Notes: generated from the letters alone by a model not told the origin. A stretch of DNA of 64,000 bases from an uncultured Oscillospiraceae bacterium (GCA_934569045.1 CAKTJX010000010.1:1-64000), one strand, 5' to 3'; counted from the first letter of the stretch, positions 25,799 to 34,628 are shown. Numbers and translations are program-made.

Positions 25799-25836
25799 AA
25801 AAATGTCATTGCGGGCTTTCCGCAATGACATTTTTT
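25799..25836 (+). terminator. Terminator of the FMN/FAD reductase gene
   Basis: Stem AAAATGTCATTGCGG/CCGCAATGACATTTT with a T run, just after the stop. Confidence 0.9.
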
Positions 25837-25845
25837 TGCATATAA

Positions 25846-25993
25846 ATTGGGGTTTGTCGAAGTAACTGAGTGCCCTGTTGAACGTATGCCCCCGGAGGGA
25901 GACCCCAACCTTCCCCTTGGGGAAGGTTGGGGCTCCTTTTTTGAGGGTATACGTTCAACCGGGCACACAATTACTTCCACAAACCCCAATTTG
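25846..25993. repeat. Nested ~150-bp palindrome
   Basis: Outer arms AATTGGGGTTTGT/ACAAACCCCAATT enclose AAGTAA, GTGCCC and GTTGAACGTAT with their inverted partners, and in the centre ACCCCAACCTTCCCC pairs with its inverse. It shares GTTGAACGTAT...ATACGTTCAAC with the repeat split by the element at 22321. It lies between two convergent genes and could be cruciform DNA or a double terminator. Confidence 0.8.
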
Positions 25994-26000
25994 ACAGTTC

Positions 26001-27185
26001 CTACGCTTCCTCCACCTCTTCGGAATTCAGATCCAGCACCTGGCAGATGAATTCCGCCTCCGGGGTTTCCGCCTGGTAGCGGTCCAGGATGCGCTTGGCC
26101 ACCATCTCGCCGTTTTCCCGGGTGGCGCCGGGCAGGAGGACCAGGAACAGGTCCAGGCCCCGGCGGGTGAAGGGGTCGCCGCCGCGGAGGGCGCCGGTGA
26201 GTACCGTCTCCATCTTCTCCATGGCCTGGGCCCGAAGGGCCGGGTCCTGGCAGTCCAGGCGGAGGGAAAGCAGCTGGGCCTGGCCGCCCCGGCGCAGGTC
26301 CCGCAGCTGACGGCGGATGAACTCCCGGAACACCGTATTGTCGCACCGGGTCGCGCCGGTGCCCCGTCCCTCGCTGCCGACCAGCGCATGCAGGATGCGG
26401 CTGCCGTCATCGGGGGCCGCGGAGAGGGCGGCCTGGGCCTCTTCTCGCTCCAGCTCCAGCTCCGGGTCCAGGGCCGCGTCCTGCAGCCCCTCGCTGACCT
26501 CGTCATAAACCTGGAGCGCCTGTTTTGCCTGCCCGTCCAGGCGCAGGGACAGCATGGCTAGGGACGCGATTTTCTGGCTCTCCGGCAGCCATTTCCGGGC
26601 ATCCAGGCAGAGCTTCTGGGCATCCCGATACCGTCCGGACTCCGTAAGGCCCTGGGCACCAAAAACAGTCAGATCTTCATACCGCTGCCGCAGCTGCTGG
26701 CAGGGGGTATCCCGCCACTCTTCCCCGGCGCACTCCGGCAGCAGATCGCCGGTGTACAGCTCCGATGCCTGCATCGCCAAGTCCGGTGCGGCAGCCCCAT
26801 CCGGGCACTCCGTGGCCTGGGCAGCCAGCGCGTCAAAGCGCTCGAAATCCACCATCGTCTCCCGGTCCGGGGCCCAGAAGTAAGTGCCGGTATTATTATA
26901 GATCAGCCGCTTGCCGTCCTCCAGCCCCAGCTCCTCCAGGGCATTCCGGGCGCGGCTGATGTTGTTTTGCAGGGTGCTCATGGGGTTAATGCCCTCAGCC
27001 TCCGGCCACAGCCAGTCGATCAGCTCCTGGGCGGGAACGCCCCGCTCCCGGTGCACGATCAGATAGGCCACCAGAATCCACAGCCGCCGGGACCGGCCGG
27101 ACAGGCTGATCACCCGGGGTCTGGGCAGCCCCGGTCCATAGATGGTGAACTTGCCAAGCATTGTCACACGAATCGATCTATCCAT
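26001..27185 (-). CDS. BTAD (SARP-like) transcriptional regulator
   Basis: A 394-residue protein. The N-terminal OmpR-type winged helix (SGRSRRLWILVAYLIVHRER, then ELIDWLWPE, TLQNNISRARNAL) is at residues ~28-95. The bacterial transcriptional activation helical domain follows (VDFERFDALAAQA, YTGDLLPECAGEEW, residues ~110-250). A C-terminal domain of ~130 residues ends in an acidic tail and vaguely resembles a degenerate GGDEF fold (MEKMETVLTGALRGGDPFTR). Targets are unknown; the neighbouring antiporter and reductase genes are not obviously linked. Confidence 0.82.
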   Translation of the reverse strand: MDRSIRVTMLGKFTIYGPGLPRPRVISLSGRSRRLWILVAYLIVHRERGVPAQELIDWLWPEAEGINPMSTLQNNISRARNALEELGLEDGKRLIYNNTGTYFWAPDRETMVDFERFDALAAQATECPDGAAAPDLAMQASELYTGDLLPECAGEEWRDTPCQQLRQRYEDLTVFGAQGLTESGRYRDAQKLCLDARKWLPESQKIASLAMLSLRLDGQAKQALQVYDEVSEGLQDAALDPELELEREEAQAALSAAPDDGSRILHALVGSEGRGTGATRCDNTVFREFIRRQLRDLRRGGQAQLLSLRLDCQDPALRAQAMEKMETVLTGALRGGDPFTRRGLDLFLVLLPGATRENGEMVAKRILDRYQAETPEAEFICQVLDLNSEEVEEA

Positions 27186-27280
27186 GACAAATACCTCTTT
27201 CTTGTAGGTGGTTGTTGTTTCTTTCTATATCTTGCCTATTATACTTCAATAAGTAAAAAATTACAATCCATTTTTTGACA

Positions 27281-28864
27281 CTATTTATACAGAACCACCG
27301 TGTCCCCTTCCCGGATGCATGTCTTTCCGTCAGGGATAATGGGCTGTCCGTCCCGCAGCACCGTGGCAATGATCTGATCCTCCGGCAGCCCCAGCTCCCG
27401 GATGGATTGGCCGATCCACGCGTCTCCCCGGTGGATTTCCCGCTCCTCCAGGGTTTCCTCTCCGCTGGGCTCATAGGGGGGTACGCTGAGGATCAGGCTG
27501 TCCCCCGGCAGCAGCTGGGTATCCCCCCGGGTGACAATGCTCTGGCCCTGCCGCTTCAGCAGAATCGCCAGGGAGCCTGTGGGCAGCGGAATCTCCCGGA
27601 TACGCTGATAGGCCCAGGGGTGCGCCTCGGAGATCTCCACCCGGGTCAGCTGCATGACGCTCTCCTCCTGATAGTCGTTGAAGGTCCTGCGCACATCCAG
27701 GCTGTCGTCCACCATGCCGAGCTTTCTGGCCGCCCAGGGCAGGCTCCCTCCCTGCACCGCCGCGGAGAGCAGGGTCACGATGAACACAATATGGAATAGG
27801 TCCCGCCGCATACTGACCCCCGCCGCCACCGCCATGATGGCGAACACCGTGCTGGAGGCGCCCCGGAGCCCCGCCCAGGCCACCAGCAGAATCTGCCGGA
27901 TAGAGCAGCCCACGGGCCGCAGCAGCACATAGCAGGCAATGGGCCGGGACAGGAGGGTGACCACCCCCATCACCGCCAGGGCCATGGGGATATTGGCCGG
28001 CATCTGCCTGGGGAAGCTCAAAAGGCCGATGACAAAGAACACAGCGATCTGGGCAAGCCTCGTCACGCCATCAAAGAAAGAGATCAGGGCCCGCTTCTGC
28101 TTCATGGGGCTGTTGCCCAGCAGCAGGCCGTAGAGATACAGGCTTAAATAGGCGTTGCCCCCCAGCAGGCTGGAGGCCCCGTAGCACAGCAGCACACCCG
28201 CAATGAGAAAAACCGTCTCCAGGCCGTCAGAAATCCATTTTTCCAGCATTTTCCGGCTGGCCCAGGCGGTCAGCGCACCAATGCCCAGGCCCACAGCCAT
28301 CTGCCGCAGCAGCATCCAGAAGATATTTCCCGGCGCCCCCGCCCCCAGGGCCGAGGCGGCGATCACCGTGAGCATATAGGCCATGGGATCGTTGGAGCCG
28401 CTCTCCACCTCCAGCAGGGATGCCGTGCCGTCCTTCAGGTTCAGCTTGTGCTTTCGCAGAATGGCGAACACGCTGGCCGCATCCGTGCAGGACAGCACCG
28501 CGCCGATCAGAAAGCCCTCCTGCCAGGAAAACCGCAGGAAGAAATGCAGGAACACCGCGCTGAGCCCCGCCGTGGCCGCCACGCCCAGGGTGGACAGCGC
28601 CACCGCCTTCCCCGCCACGCTTTTGGCGGCGCTCCACTTGGTATTGAAGCCGCTGTAGAACATGATGAACACCAGGGCCACGGAGCAGACGGTCTCCGCC
28701 TGGGAAAAATCCGAAAACTGAATTTTCAGAATCCCGTCGCTGCCGAAGAGCATGCCGACAAACATAAAGAGAATCAGCGCCGGCAGCCCCAGCCGGTCCG
28801 AAAATTTCTCCGCCGCCACGCAGAGAATCAGCACCGCAGCGATCAATAGAATCGTTTGGGTCAT
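27281..28864 (-). CDS. Potassium/sodium-proton antiporter, CPA1 type with TrkA-C domain
   Basis: A 527-residue membrane antiporter (NhaP2/CvrA-like). About twelve helices span residues 1-390, and the ion-binding helix motif is CTDAASVFAILRKH with ESGSNDPMAYML. Two cytoplasmic regulatory parts follow: a TrkA-C domain (EISEAHPWAYQRIREIPLPT) and a second (DAWIGQSIRELGLPEDQIIA). ATG 28864 follows AGGAAGG; a longer frame upstream is not family-like. The likely job is exchange of K+ or Na+ for H+ in pH or osmotic balance. Confidence 0.9.
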   Translation of the reverse strand: MTQTILLIAAVLILCVAAEKFSDRLGLPALILFMFVGMLFGSDGILKIQFSDFSQAETVCSVALVFIMFYSGFNTKWSAAKSVAGKAVALSTLGVAATAGLSAVFLHFFLRFSWQEGFLIGAVLSCTDAASVFAILRKHKLNLKDGTASLLEVESGSNDPMAYMLTVIAASALGAGAPGNIFWMLLRQMAVGLGIGALTAWASRKMLEKWISDGLETVFLIAGVLLCYGASSLLGGNAYLSLYLYGLLLGNSPMKQKRALISFFDGVTRLAQIAVFFVIGLLSFPRQMPANIPMALAVMGVVTLLSRPIACYVLLRPVGCSIRQILLVAWAGLRGASSTVFAIMAVAAGVSMRRDLFHIVFIVTLLSAAVQGGSLPWAARKLGMVDDSLDVRRTFNDYQEESVMQLTRVEISEAHPWAYQRIREIPLPTGSLAILLKRQGQSIVTRGDTQLLPGDSLILSVPPYEPSGEETLEEREIHRGDAWIGQSIRELGLPEDQIIATVLRDGQPIIPDGKTCIREGDTVVLYK

Positions 28865-28959
28865 GGGAAATCTTCCTTCCTGATTATTTAGAATAATTTT
28901 ACCATATCGCCTGTTTTTATCAAGGCCGCCAGAGCATTGTTTCAAAAAGGTTCAAAAAA

Positions 28960-28989
28960 GCGCCCATTCCAAGCGGAGGAATGAGCGCT
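28960..28989 (-). terminator. Terminator of rodA
   Basis: Stem GCGC-CATTCC/GGAATG-GCGC with one opposed mismatch, followed on the minus strand by TTTTTTG. Confidence 0.75.
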
Positions 28990-28993
28990 CATT

Positions 28994-30175
28994 TTACCGT
29001 TTCGCCAACCCATACGACCGGAACGGCTGGATATACCGTTCGTGGCTCAGCGGCTGCGGGCGGGCGTAGACGCCGGAGACCAGGCCCAGCATGGCGTAAA
29101 TGGTGACGGTGGAGGAGCCGCCGTAGCTGATCAGCGGCAGGGTCAGGCCGATAACGGGCATAACGCCGATGCACATGCCCACGTTGATCATCAGCTGGAA
29201 CATCAGAGCGGAGGCCGCGCCGTAGCAGATCAGCCGCCGCATATAGTCCTGGCTGCGCATGCCCACCTGAATGCACCGGGCAATGATCAGCAGCTCCAAG
29301 ATCATAATGCCGCAGCAGCCGAAGAAGCCCAGCTCCTCGCCCACGGAGGAGAAAATATAGTCCGTGTGCTGGGCGAACAGCATGCCGCCCTGGGTACGGT
29401 TGCCGTTGAACAGGCCCTGGCCCGTCAGGCCGCCGCCGGTAAGGGACATCAGGTTGATCTTACTGTGATACCGGGCGCCCAGGCCCTGGGCATCAAAGCT
29501 GGGGTCAATCAGGACCATGATTCGCTCCTGCTGGTAGGTGCCCAGCAGCGGCCAGGCGATTGGCACCATCACACCAACAGCCACAATGGCGATACCGAAC
29601 CAGACCATGCTGACACCGCCGGCAAAAGCCATGCCGATGAAGATGAACACGAAGATCAGCGACACGCCGGCGTCGCCGGACAGCACCATGTTCAGTCCCA
29701 CCAGGATGCCCAGGTGCAGCACCATGTGTATGACCGAGGGAATGGACGAAATATCATTCTGATGGGACGACATGACCGAAGCCATGATCAGGATATAGGT
29801 GATCTTACAGATTTCGGCGGGCTGAATCATAACGGGGAACAGGGGGAATTTCAGCCAGCTCCTGTTGCCGGTATTGTTGTCCGTGCCGAAGGGGATCAGC
29901 AGCAGCAGCAGGAAAATATTGAAGGCCACCATGGCCATCCGGTTTTCGGACATGGTATCCGCGTCAACGGAGGAGACGATGGCGTACATCATGACCCCCA
30001 GGGCAATGGCCGCCAGCTGAATGATGATATACTTTGTATTGCTGCCGAACTTGGCCGCGCTGGTGGCGCTGGCCATAACGACACAGCCGAAGCCGGAGGT
30101 GATCAGGCACAGCGTCAGCAGCACCCAGTCGCCCTTGGACTTGAAATCCTTTAATTCTTCCAGAAATCGATGCAA
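28994..30175 (-). CDS. rodA: SEDS peptidoglycan glycosyltransferase RodA
   Basis: A 393-residue polytopic membrane enzyme that polymerises lipid II for side-wall growth. It shows ten or so helices and SEDS signatures: NRSWLKFPLFPVMIQPAEI, GDAGVSLIFVFIFIGMAFAG, SLTGGGLTGQGLFNGNR, AQHTDYIFSSVGEELGFFG and the terminal LTLPLISYGGSSTV. The spacing of the HTDFIF and GEELG motifs fits RodA/FtsW/SpoVE; RodA is chosen from the overall sequence, but SpoVE cannot be excluded in a spore former. It is monocistronic, with the sortase gene 130 bp upstream on the same strand. Confidence 0.88.
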   Translation of the reverse strand: MHRFLEELKDFKSKGDWVLLTLCLITSGFGCVVMASATSAAKFGSNTKYIIIQLAAIALGVMMYAIVSSVDADTMSENRMAMVAFNIFLLLLLIPFGTDNNTGNRSWLKFPLFPVMIQPAEICKITYILIMASVMSSHQNDISSIPSVIHMVLHLGILVGLNMVLSGDAGVSLIFVFIFIGMAFAGGVSMVWFGIAIVAVGVMVPIAWPLLGTYQQERIMVLIDPSFDAQGLGARYHSKINLMSLTGGGLTGQGLFNGNRTQGGMLFAQHTDYIFSSVGEELGFFGCCGIMILELLIIARCIQVGMRSQDYMRRLICYGAASALMFQLMINVGMCIGVMPVIGLTLPLISYGGSSTVTIYAMLGLVSGVYARPQPLSHERYIQPFRSYGLAKR

Positions 30176-30261
30176 AATATCAGCTCCTTTGCTGGGGATT
30201 ATACCAGTTTTCCACAGGAAAGTAAAGAGACGTTGTGTGAATAAACTGTGGATACGAAATC

Positions 30262-30290
30262 CGCCGCCGCGGTGTCACGCCCGCGGCGGC
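30262..30290. terminator. GC-rich hairpin after the sortase gene
   Basis: CGCCGCCGCGG/CCCGCGGCGG-type stem directly beyond the sortase stop. The T tract on the minus strand is poor, so termination there may be partial. Confidence 0.45.
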
Positions 30291-30304
30291 AGGAAAAAAC
30301 AGGA

Positions 30305-31141
30305 TCAGCTGATCCGCACGGCGGCGACCACCAGGCGGCCATTGTCCAGGGTGTATTCACAGGTGGACAGGCAGATCATCTTGTCGCCGTACTTGGGGGT
30401 CAGGCCGGTGTCGTAGAAGCTCAGCTTCTTGCAGGTGGAGACGAAATTGTCGAACTCCTGCTGGTTGGCGGCGTTCTCAAACCGCTGGTAGGTAAAGCCC
30501 TCGCCCAGGTTGGCCGTGGTCTTGAAGACGGCGAAGATCTTGTAAACGTGGTACTGCACCTCGCCGGTCGTATGGTCGAAGGTGTCGAAGAAGATCAGGC
30601 TGTTGTTCTCCCAGGCGGTCTTGTCCGTGTAGGCATTCAGCGCGGCGAACATGGTGCCGTCCTTCATATTGTGGCCATACATGGTGATGTTGTCACTGGG
30701 GGCGAAGATATCGCACTCCTCCCGGGCATAGATGCTGCCGCGGGTGCTGTTTTCCCCGTTGTAGTTCCGGTACAGGTAGTAGTTGGCGTTGTCCACAGAG
30801 CTCTGCATCACGGGGTAATCCAGCTTGGTACCCTCAATGCGCAGCCAGCCCACAAAATCATTGTTGGGGTTCTTTTCATAGTAGCCCTTGTAGTCCCGGG
30901 TCAGTGGGTAGGTTTCCTCCGGCTCCAGGTTGTTGGGGTCGGGGATAAACTCCGTGGTGTCCCCGGTGGGGTCCGTGGCCGCGGTGGTTGCCGCGGTGGT
31001 CGCCATGGCATCCTGCCGGAGCTTGTCGTAATCATCCTCGGACTTCTTTCCCTCCAGGAAATAGGACCCCAGGTACACGGCGCTGCCGATCAGGGCCAGG
31101 GCCAGCACCACAACAATGGCTATGTAAACGCCTTTTTTCAT
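30305..31141 (-). CDS. srtB: Class B sortase
   Basis: A 278-residue membrane-bound transpeptidase. The anchor is N-terminal (VYIAIVVVLALALIGSAVYL), then a Thr-rich linker and the sortase barrel (NPNNDFVGWLRIEGTKLDYP, VMQSSVDNANYYLYRNYNG). The catalytic triad is His in ITMYGHNM, Cys261 in CLSTCEYT and Arg276 in VVAAVRIS. Class B enzymes cut NP(Q/K)T(N/G)-type signals, and the NPKTG protein at 4877 is a fitting substrate. AAGGAGG precedes ATG 31141. No pilin genes are adjacent. Confidence 0.92.
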   Translation of the reverse strand: MKKGVYIAIVVVLALALIGSAVYLGSYFLEGKKSEDDYDKLRQDAMATTAATTAATDPTGDTTEFIPDPNNLEPEETYPLTRDYKGYYEKNPNNDFVGWLRIEGTKLDYPVMQSSVDNANYYLYRNYNGENSTRGSIYAREECDIFAPSDNITMYGHNMKDGTMFAALNAYTDKTAWENNSLIFFDTFDHTTGEVQYHVYKIFAVFKTTANLGEGFTYQRFENAANQQEFDNFVSTCKKLSFYDTGLTPKYGDKMICLSTCEYTLDNGRLVVAAVRIS

Positions 31142-31284
31142 AGAGCATCCTCCTTGGGCGCAAAGAGGCGAAAACAACTCTTTGCCAAAATGTAACTATC
31201 TGTAACCATTATATCCCTGCCGCCCGATTCTGTCAAGCGGGGAAAGGGCCGAATATATTAACCTTTTCTTAAATAAAGGAAAAA

Positions 31285-32910
31285 TCATCCAACCAGGTAG
31301 GCCATGCCCAGGATGTCCCGCTGCTCCTTGTAGCGCTGGCCCTGCCGCCAGGTGCCGCCGGTGGAGGAGCCGGACTCCAGGTTGACCTCCGTATTGGGCA
31401 GGTCCTTCGCGATATCCTGGTCCGCGTAGCCGATGCCGTCCCACCACAGCCGCTTCAGCCAGGTCATTTTCCGGATGGGCTCCGCGCTGCCATAGGTATA
31501 GCACAGGTTCAGGTCTTCCAACGCCGTGCAGCCGAGCAGGGGGGTATAGTCCCGGCAGAGGGTCTGGAACATTTCCAGGAAAATCAGGTTTTTGCAGCCC
31601 TCCAGAGGGGAAATATCAGAAATCCAGCTGTCCGCGATGATCAGATACTGAAGCTTCGGCATATACTCCACCCATTCGCAGGTTGTGAGCTTCATGTGAC
31701 CCACGTCCACGGCAATGATATCCGGGCAGTATCTCAGGTTGTCCATTTGCCCCTGATACACCCGCTGGCCGGTTTTCACCGGGGCGAAGAACAGGCTGTC
31801 CGTCCGCACCCGGACCTCGCCCACGTCCACCGTCCACACAAAGCGCACATCCTCGTGGCGCTTGTCCAGGGCGTCCATAGTCTCGTTGTCCAGGCCGCAG
31901 TCCGTCATGATCACCTTTTGCAGCCGGGGGAAGTAGGGCAGCATTTCCTCCAGCGCCGCCGGGTCCTCCATTTCACAGCCGGTAAGGTCCACTTCCTCCA
32001 CGTCTGTCCGCAGATGCATGGGGCCGAAGTCCGCCTCCCACAGCAGGAAGGTATCCGGGAAGGCATCGCACAGCGCCTCCATTTCCGCCTGGGTCAGCCC
32101 GCAGTCCAGCATTTCCGCTTCCTTTAAATTGGGATAGCAGGCCAGCAGCGCCTGAGCCCGGTCCACCGTCAGCTGGAAGCCGCTGAGCAGCAGCAGCTTC
32201 GTCCCCGCATCCATGGGGATATCCTGGTTGCCCAGGCTGTAAAATAGGGTCAGCTCCGGGAAGTCCTGCCGGATCTGGGCGATTTTCTCCGCATCCGGCA
32301 GCTCCATGGTCAGAAGCAGCTGCTCCGCCTGATGCAGGTAAGGAAGGTTCTGCCGCAGCTCCGCCACGTCCAGGGTGTCCAGCTCCAGAGCCTCGGTATC
32401 CGGGTCCCACAGCCTGCCCCCCAGCGCCACCTGGTAGGCAACGTCGCAGTCCGGCCGCAGGGCCATCAGGGCCTCCAGCGCCCCATAGTCCCGGCAGCCC
32501 ATGGCATCCACCCGCTTCAGCCCCGTCACCAGGGCCAGCGCCTGGGCATCCGCCTCCGTCAGATCGGCAACCGTCACCTCCTGGGTGTCCGGCTCCAGAT
32601 ACTGCCCCTGAAAGGGCACCAGCCACTCAATCCGACAGGCGGGAAGCGCCTGCCGAAGGGCTTGGTATTCTTCCACCGTCACCCCGGTATTGCGCAGGTT
32701 CACTTCCTTCAGATTCGGAAAGTTCCCCAGCCGGGAAAATTCCACCCCCTGCACCCCGGAAAGGTCCAGCGTCTCCGCACTCCTCCGGTAGGGCTTCCCC
32801 GCCAGAACACAGTAATTCCGATTGAACAGATACCCCGCCGCCGCTGCCACTACCGCCAGCACCACCACAACCATGGCAAGCACGACCCCCATCCGTTTTC
32901 TGGTCTTCAT
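31285..32910 (-). CDS. Membrane-anchored leucine-rich repeat protein
   Basis: A 541-residue protein with an N-terminal membrane anchor (MGVVLAMVVVVLAVVAAAAG) and an extracellular domain of irregular leucine-rich repeats. Examples are FPNLKEVNLRNTGVTVEEYQ, YPNLKEAEMLDCGLTQAEME, FPRLQKVIMTDCGLDNETMD and MPKLQYLIIADSWISDISPL. ATG 32910 follows AGGAGG; the longer frame is not needed. Similar LRR proteins occur in gut Clostridia without known function, probably binding other proteins or cell wall at the surface. Confidence 0.8.
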   Translation of the reverse strand: MKTRKRMGVVLAMVVVVLAVVAAAAGYLFNRNYCVLAGKPYRRSAETLDLSGVQGVEFSRLGNFPNLKEVNLRNTGVTVEEYQALRQALPACRIEWLVPFQGQYLEPDTQEVTVADLTEADAQALALVTGLKRVDAMGCRDYGALEALMALRPDCDVAYQVALGGRLWDPDTEALELDTLDVAELRQNLPYLHQAEQLLLTMELPDAEKIAQIRQDFPELTLFYSLGNQDIPMDAGTKLLLLSGFQLTVDRAQALLACYPNLKEAEMLDCGLTQAEMEALCDAFPDTFLLWEADFGPMHLRTDVEEVDLTGCEMEDPAALEEMLPYFPRLQKVIMTDCGLDNETMDALDKRHEDVRFVWTVDVGEVRVRTDSLFFAPVKTGQRVYQGQMDNLRYCPDIIAVDVGHMKLTTCEWVEYMPKLQYLIIADSWISDISPLEGCKNLIFLEMFQTLCRDYTPLLGCTALEDLNLCYTYGSAEPIRKMTWLKRLWWDGIGYADQDIAKDLPNTEVNLESGSSTGGTWRQGQRYKEQRDILGMAYLVG

Positions 32911-33024
32911 CCCGCTTCCTCCTGCTTTCCCCCGCTCATGGGAGGTATTATGTAACCATATTATGCCTGCCCTGCCAGAAGAAGTCAAGGCATTTCCGGG
33001 CAAAATGACGCAAAAACATTTCTC

Positions 33025-33053
33025 TTGCTTTTTCCCGGCGGATATGCTATTCT
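33025..33053 (+). promoter_or_regulatory. Promoter of tRNA-Leu
   Basis: TTGCTT (33025-33030), 17 bases, TATTCT (33048-33053), 35 bases before the mature tRNA 5' end. Confidence 0.6.
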
Positions 33054-33087
33054 ATACGGGCTGAATGTTTCCATCCGCGCAAAAAAT

Positions 33088-33173
33088 GCCGGTGTGATGG
33101 AATGGTAGACGTAGTGGACTCAAAATCCACCGCTGGCGACAGCGTACCGGTTCGAGTCCGGTCACCGGCACCA
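33088..33173 (+). tRNA. tRNA-Leu (anticodon CAA)
   Basis: An 86-nt class II tRNA. The acceptor GCCGGTG pairs with CACCGGC and is followed by discriminator A and an encoded CCA. The anticodon stem GTGGA/TCCAC holds loop CTCAAAA with CAA at positions 34-36, reading UUG. A long variable arm (GCTGGCGACAGC) and the T arm CCGGTTCGAGTCCGG complete it. Confidence 0.97.
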
Positions 33174-33175
33174 AG

Positions 33176-33206
33176 AAAAGGGATACCCTGCTGGGGTATC
33201 CCTTTT
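33176..33206 (+). terminator. Terminator of tRNA-Leu
   Basis: 13-bp stem AAAAGGGATACCC/GGGTATCCCTTTT with a 5-base loop, three bases after CCA. Confidence 0.9.
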
Positions 33207-33210
33207 CTTA

Positions 33211-33266
33211 TTGCCCTGTGGCCGGACTCGAACCCATCTAAATGCAATAGCCCGGTGGGCTATTGC
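33211..33266 (-). other. Inverted fragment resembling a tRNA 3' part, plus hairpin
   Basis: On the minus strand GGGTTCGAGTCCGGCCACAG (33233-33214) resembles the T arm and acceptor of the adjacent tRNA-Leu. Next to it is a perfect GCAATAGCCC/GGGCTATTGC hairpin (33244-33266). It may be a decayed tRNA or a scar of integration. Confidence 0.45.
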
Positions 33267-33380
33267 CAAACGCTGGCTGAAAAAGAAAATTTCGGAGCAG
33301 AAATAAACTGTACAATCTTTAAATATTCCATTATAATAAAGCCAACATGCGATACCCACAGGAGAAGGGATGGAAAAAAT

Positions 33381-33977
33381 ATGATAGAGAGCAAACAGCA
33401 AAAGCGAATGGTACGGCTTTTTTTAGACACGCACAGGTACCTTCGGATTTCACCGGCAACTCTCGTGTATTCGATGTTCTTGGATAACGAATCCTTCGCG
33501 TCCATGATGCATGAGGTCGGTACATCCATGTTCTCCCAGGAGGAAGCGGCACTTGCCGAAACGATCCGCGGTACTGAGGACCCCCAGGCTCTTGTCCAGC
33601 TTCTCCGGAAGCCCATGCAGTGGAGCAGTCGGTGTCTGTTACGAGATAAGATATTGGAAAACGAGGCATGTACGCTTCCACTGATCAAGCAGAGAGCGCT
33701 GACCTCCATGCAGGACCACTTTATTGAGTCCGCTGCAGAGATTTTCCTGCAAGCAAGCGAAAACGTAAGCGAATGGGTTATGGAAAATTATAAGGCCTTT
33801 CGCTGTGAATACGCCCGCAGCATATTCAGCCTGGTGGTCGGCTTTCGCGGAACACTGGATTCCATTCCCTTTCTGACGGAAGAGGCCAAACGTCTGGAGC
33901 AGACCTATCCAGAGGAAAGCTACGACCAGGGGCCCTATCTGGCCGTGCAGGAACTGGTTGCCCGCTTTTGGGGATAA
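33381..33977 (+). CDS. Uncharacterised all-helical protein next to tRNA-Leu
   Basis: A 198-residue soluble protein with no motif I recognise. Its sequence suggests mostly helices (MVRLFLDTHRYLRISPATLV, EEAALAETIRGTEDPQALVQ, EWVMENYKAFRCEYARSIFS). ATG 33381 follows GGAGAAGG; the longer frame would read through the tRNA. Base composition is closer to even than in the flanking core genes, and it is the first gene after a tRNA, so acquisition is possible. Confidence 0.6.
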   Translation: MIESKQQKRMVRLFLDTHRYLRISPATLVYSMFLDNESFASMMHEVGTSMFSQEEAALAETIRGTEDPQALVQLLRKPMQWSSRCLLRDKILENEACTLPLIKQRALTSMQDHFIESAAEIFLQASENVSEWVMENYKAFRCEYARSIFSLVVGFRGTLDSIPFLTEEAKRLEQTYPEESYDQGPYLAVQELVARFWG

Positions 33978-34112
33978 AGAACGTCCGAACGCCGACAGAA
34001 ATTTTCCTGTCCGGCAGAGCCGCAAAAACACCAACCCTATGCAGCGCGCATATTGATTTTCGGGGACAAGCCTGGTAAGATAATCCCAAAATCAAGGATC
34101 GGAGATGGCAGC

Positions 34113-34532
34113 ATGAAACAGACAGATGACCTGCGGGAGGAATTGATGGAGACGACGGATCTGCGGCGGTTCCTTGCGGAAAATCAGCAAAGCTTCCATA
34201 CAGAAAGCATCGGGGCGGCCCTGAACGCCATTTTCCTGACACGGGATATCAGCAAGGCGGCGCTGGCCAGGTCCGCCGGGATGAGCGAGGTATACCTGCA
34301 CCAGGTATTCTCCGGCCACCGGACGCCCTCCCGCAGTCGCCTGATCTGCCTATGCTTCGGCCTGTCCGTCTCCATGGAGCAGACCCAGGCGCTGCTGCGG
34401 CAGAGCGGCTATGCCCAGCTCTATCCCAAAAACCGGCGGGATGCCATCATCCTCTACGGTCTCCACAACGGCCTGCCCCTCTGCCAGGTCAACGACCAGC
34501 TCTTTGACGCGGACGAGGAACCCCTGTACTGA
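34113..34532 (+). CDS. XRE-type HTH protein of the kinase-associated family
   Basis: A 139-residue protein. The N-terminal helix reads LMETTDLRRFLAENQQSF. A Cro/C1-type HTH follows (ISKAALARSAGMSEVYLHQV, FSGHRTPSRSRLICLCFGL) at residues ~50-90. The C-terminal helices (SVSMEQTQALLRQSGYAQLY, RRDAIILYGLHNGLPLCQVN) are characteristic of a clostridial family usually paired with a small Ser/Thr kinase, as here. ATG 34113 with GGAGATGG upstream is preferred to 34053. It is convergent with the zinc-ribbon/kinase operon across a shared terminator. It may be a kinase target rather than a plain repressor; that is inference. Confidence 0.78.
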   Translation: MKQTDDLREELMETTDLRRFLAENQQSFHTESIGAALNAIFLTRDISKAALARSAGMSEVYLHQVFSGHRTPSRSRLICLCFGLSVSMEQTQALLRQSGYAQLYPKNRRDAIILYGLHNGLPLCQVNDQLFDADEEPLY

Positions 34533-34574
34533 GCCCGCGCCGTCAGGAAGCGCTCCCATTTCTCTCCGCCCATA

Positions 34575-34628
34575 AGAAAACACAGCGGCCCCGGTCCCGC
34601 TTCCCTGCGGTTTTGGGCTGCTGTGTTT
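34575..34628. terminator. Bidirectional terminator between XRE gene and zinc-ribbon operon
   Basis: Arms AAAACACAGC-GCCC and GGGC-GCTGTGTTTT with a long loop, with T tracts on both strands. Confidence 0.75.

Noticed and set aside
33102-33380. N-terminal extension of the hypothetical protein at 33381 through the tRNA
   Set aside because: The extension is the translated tRNA and its terminator. The ribosome site supports ATG 33381.
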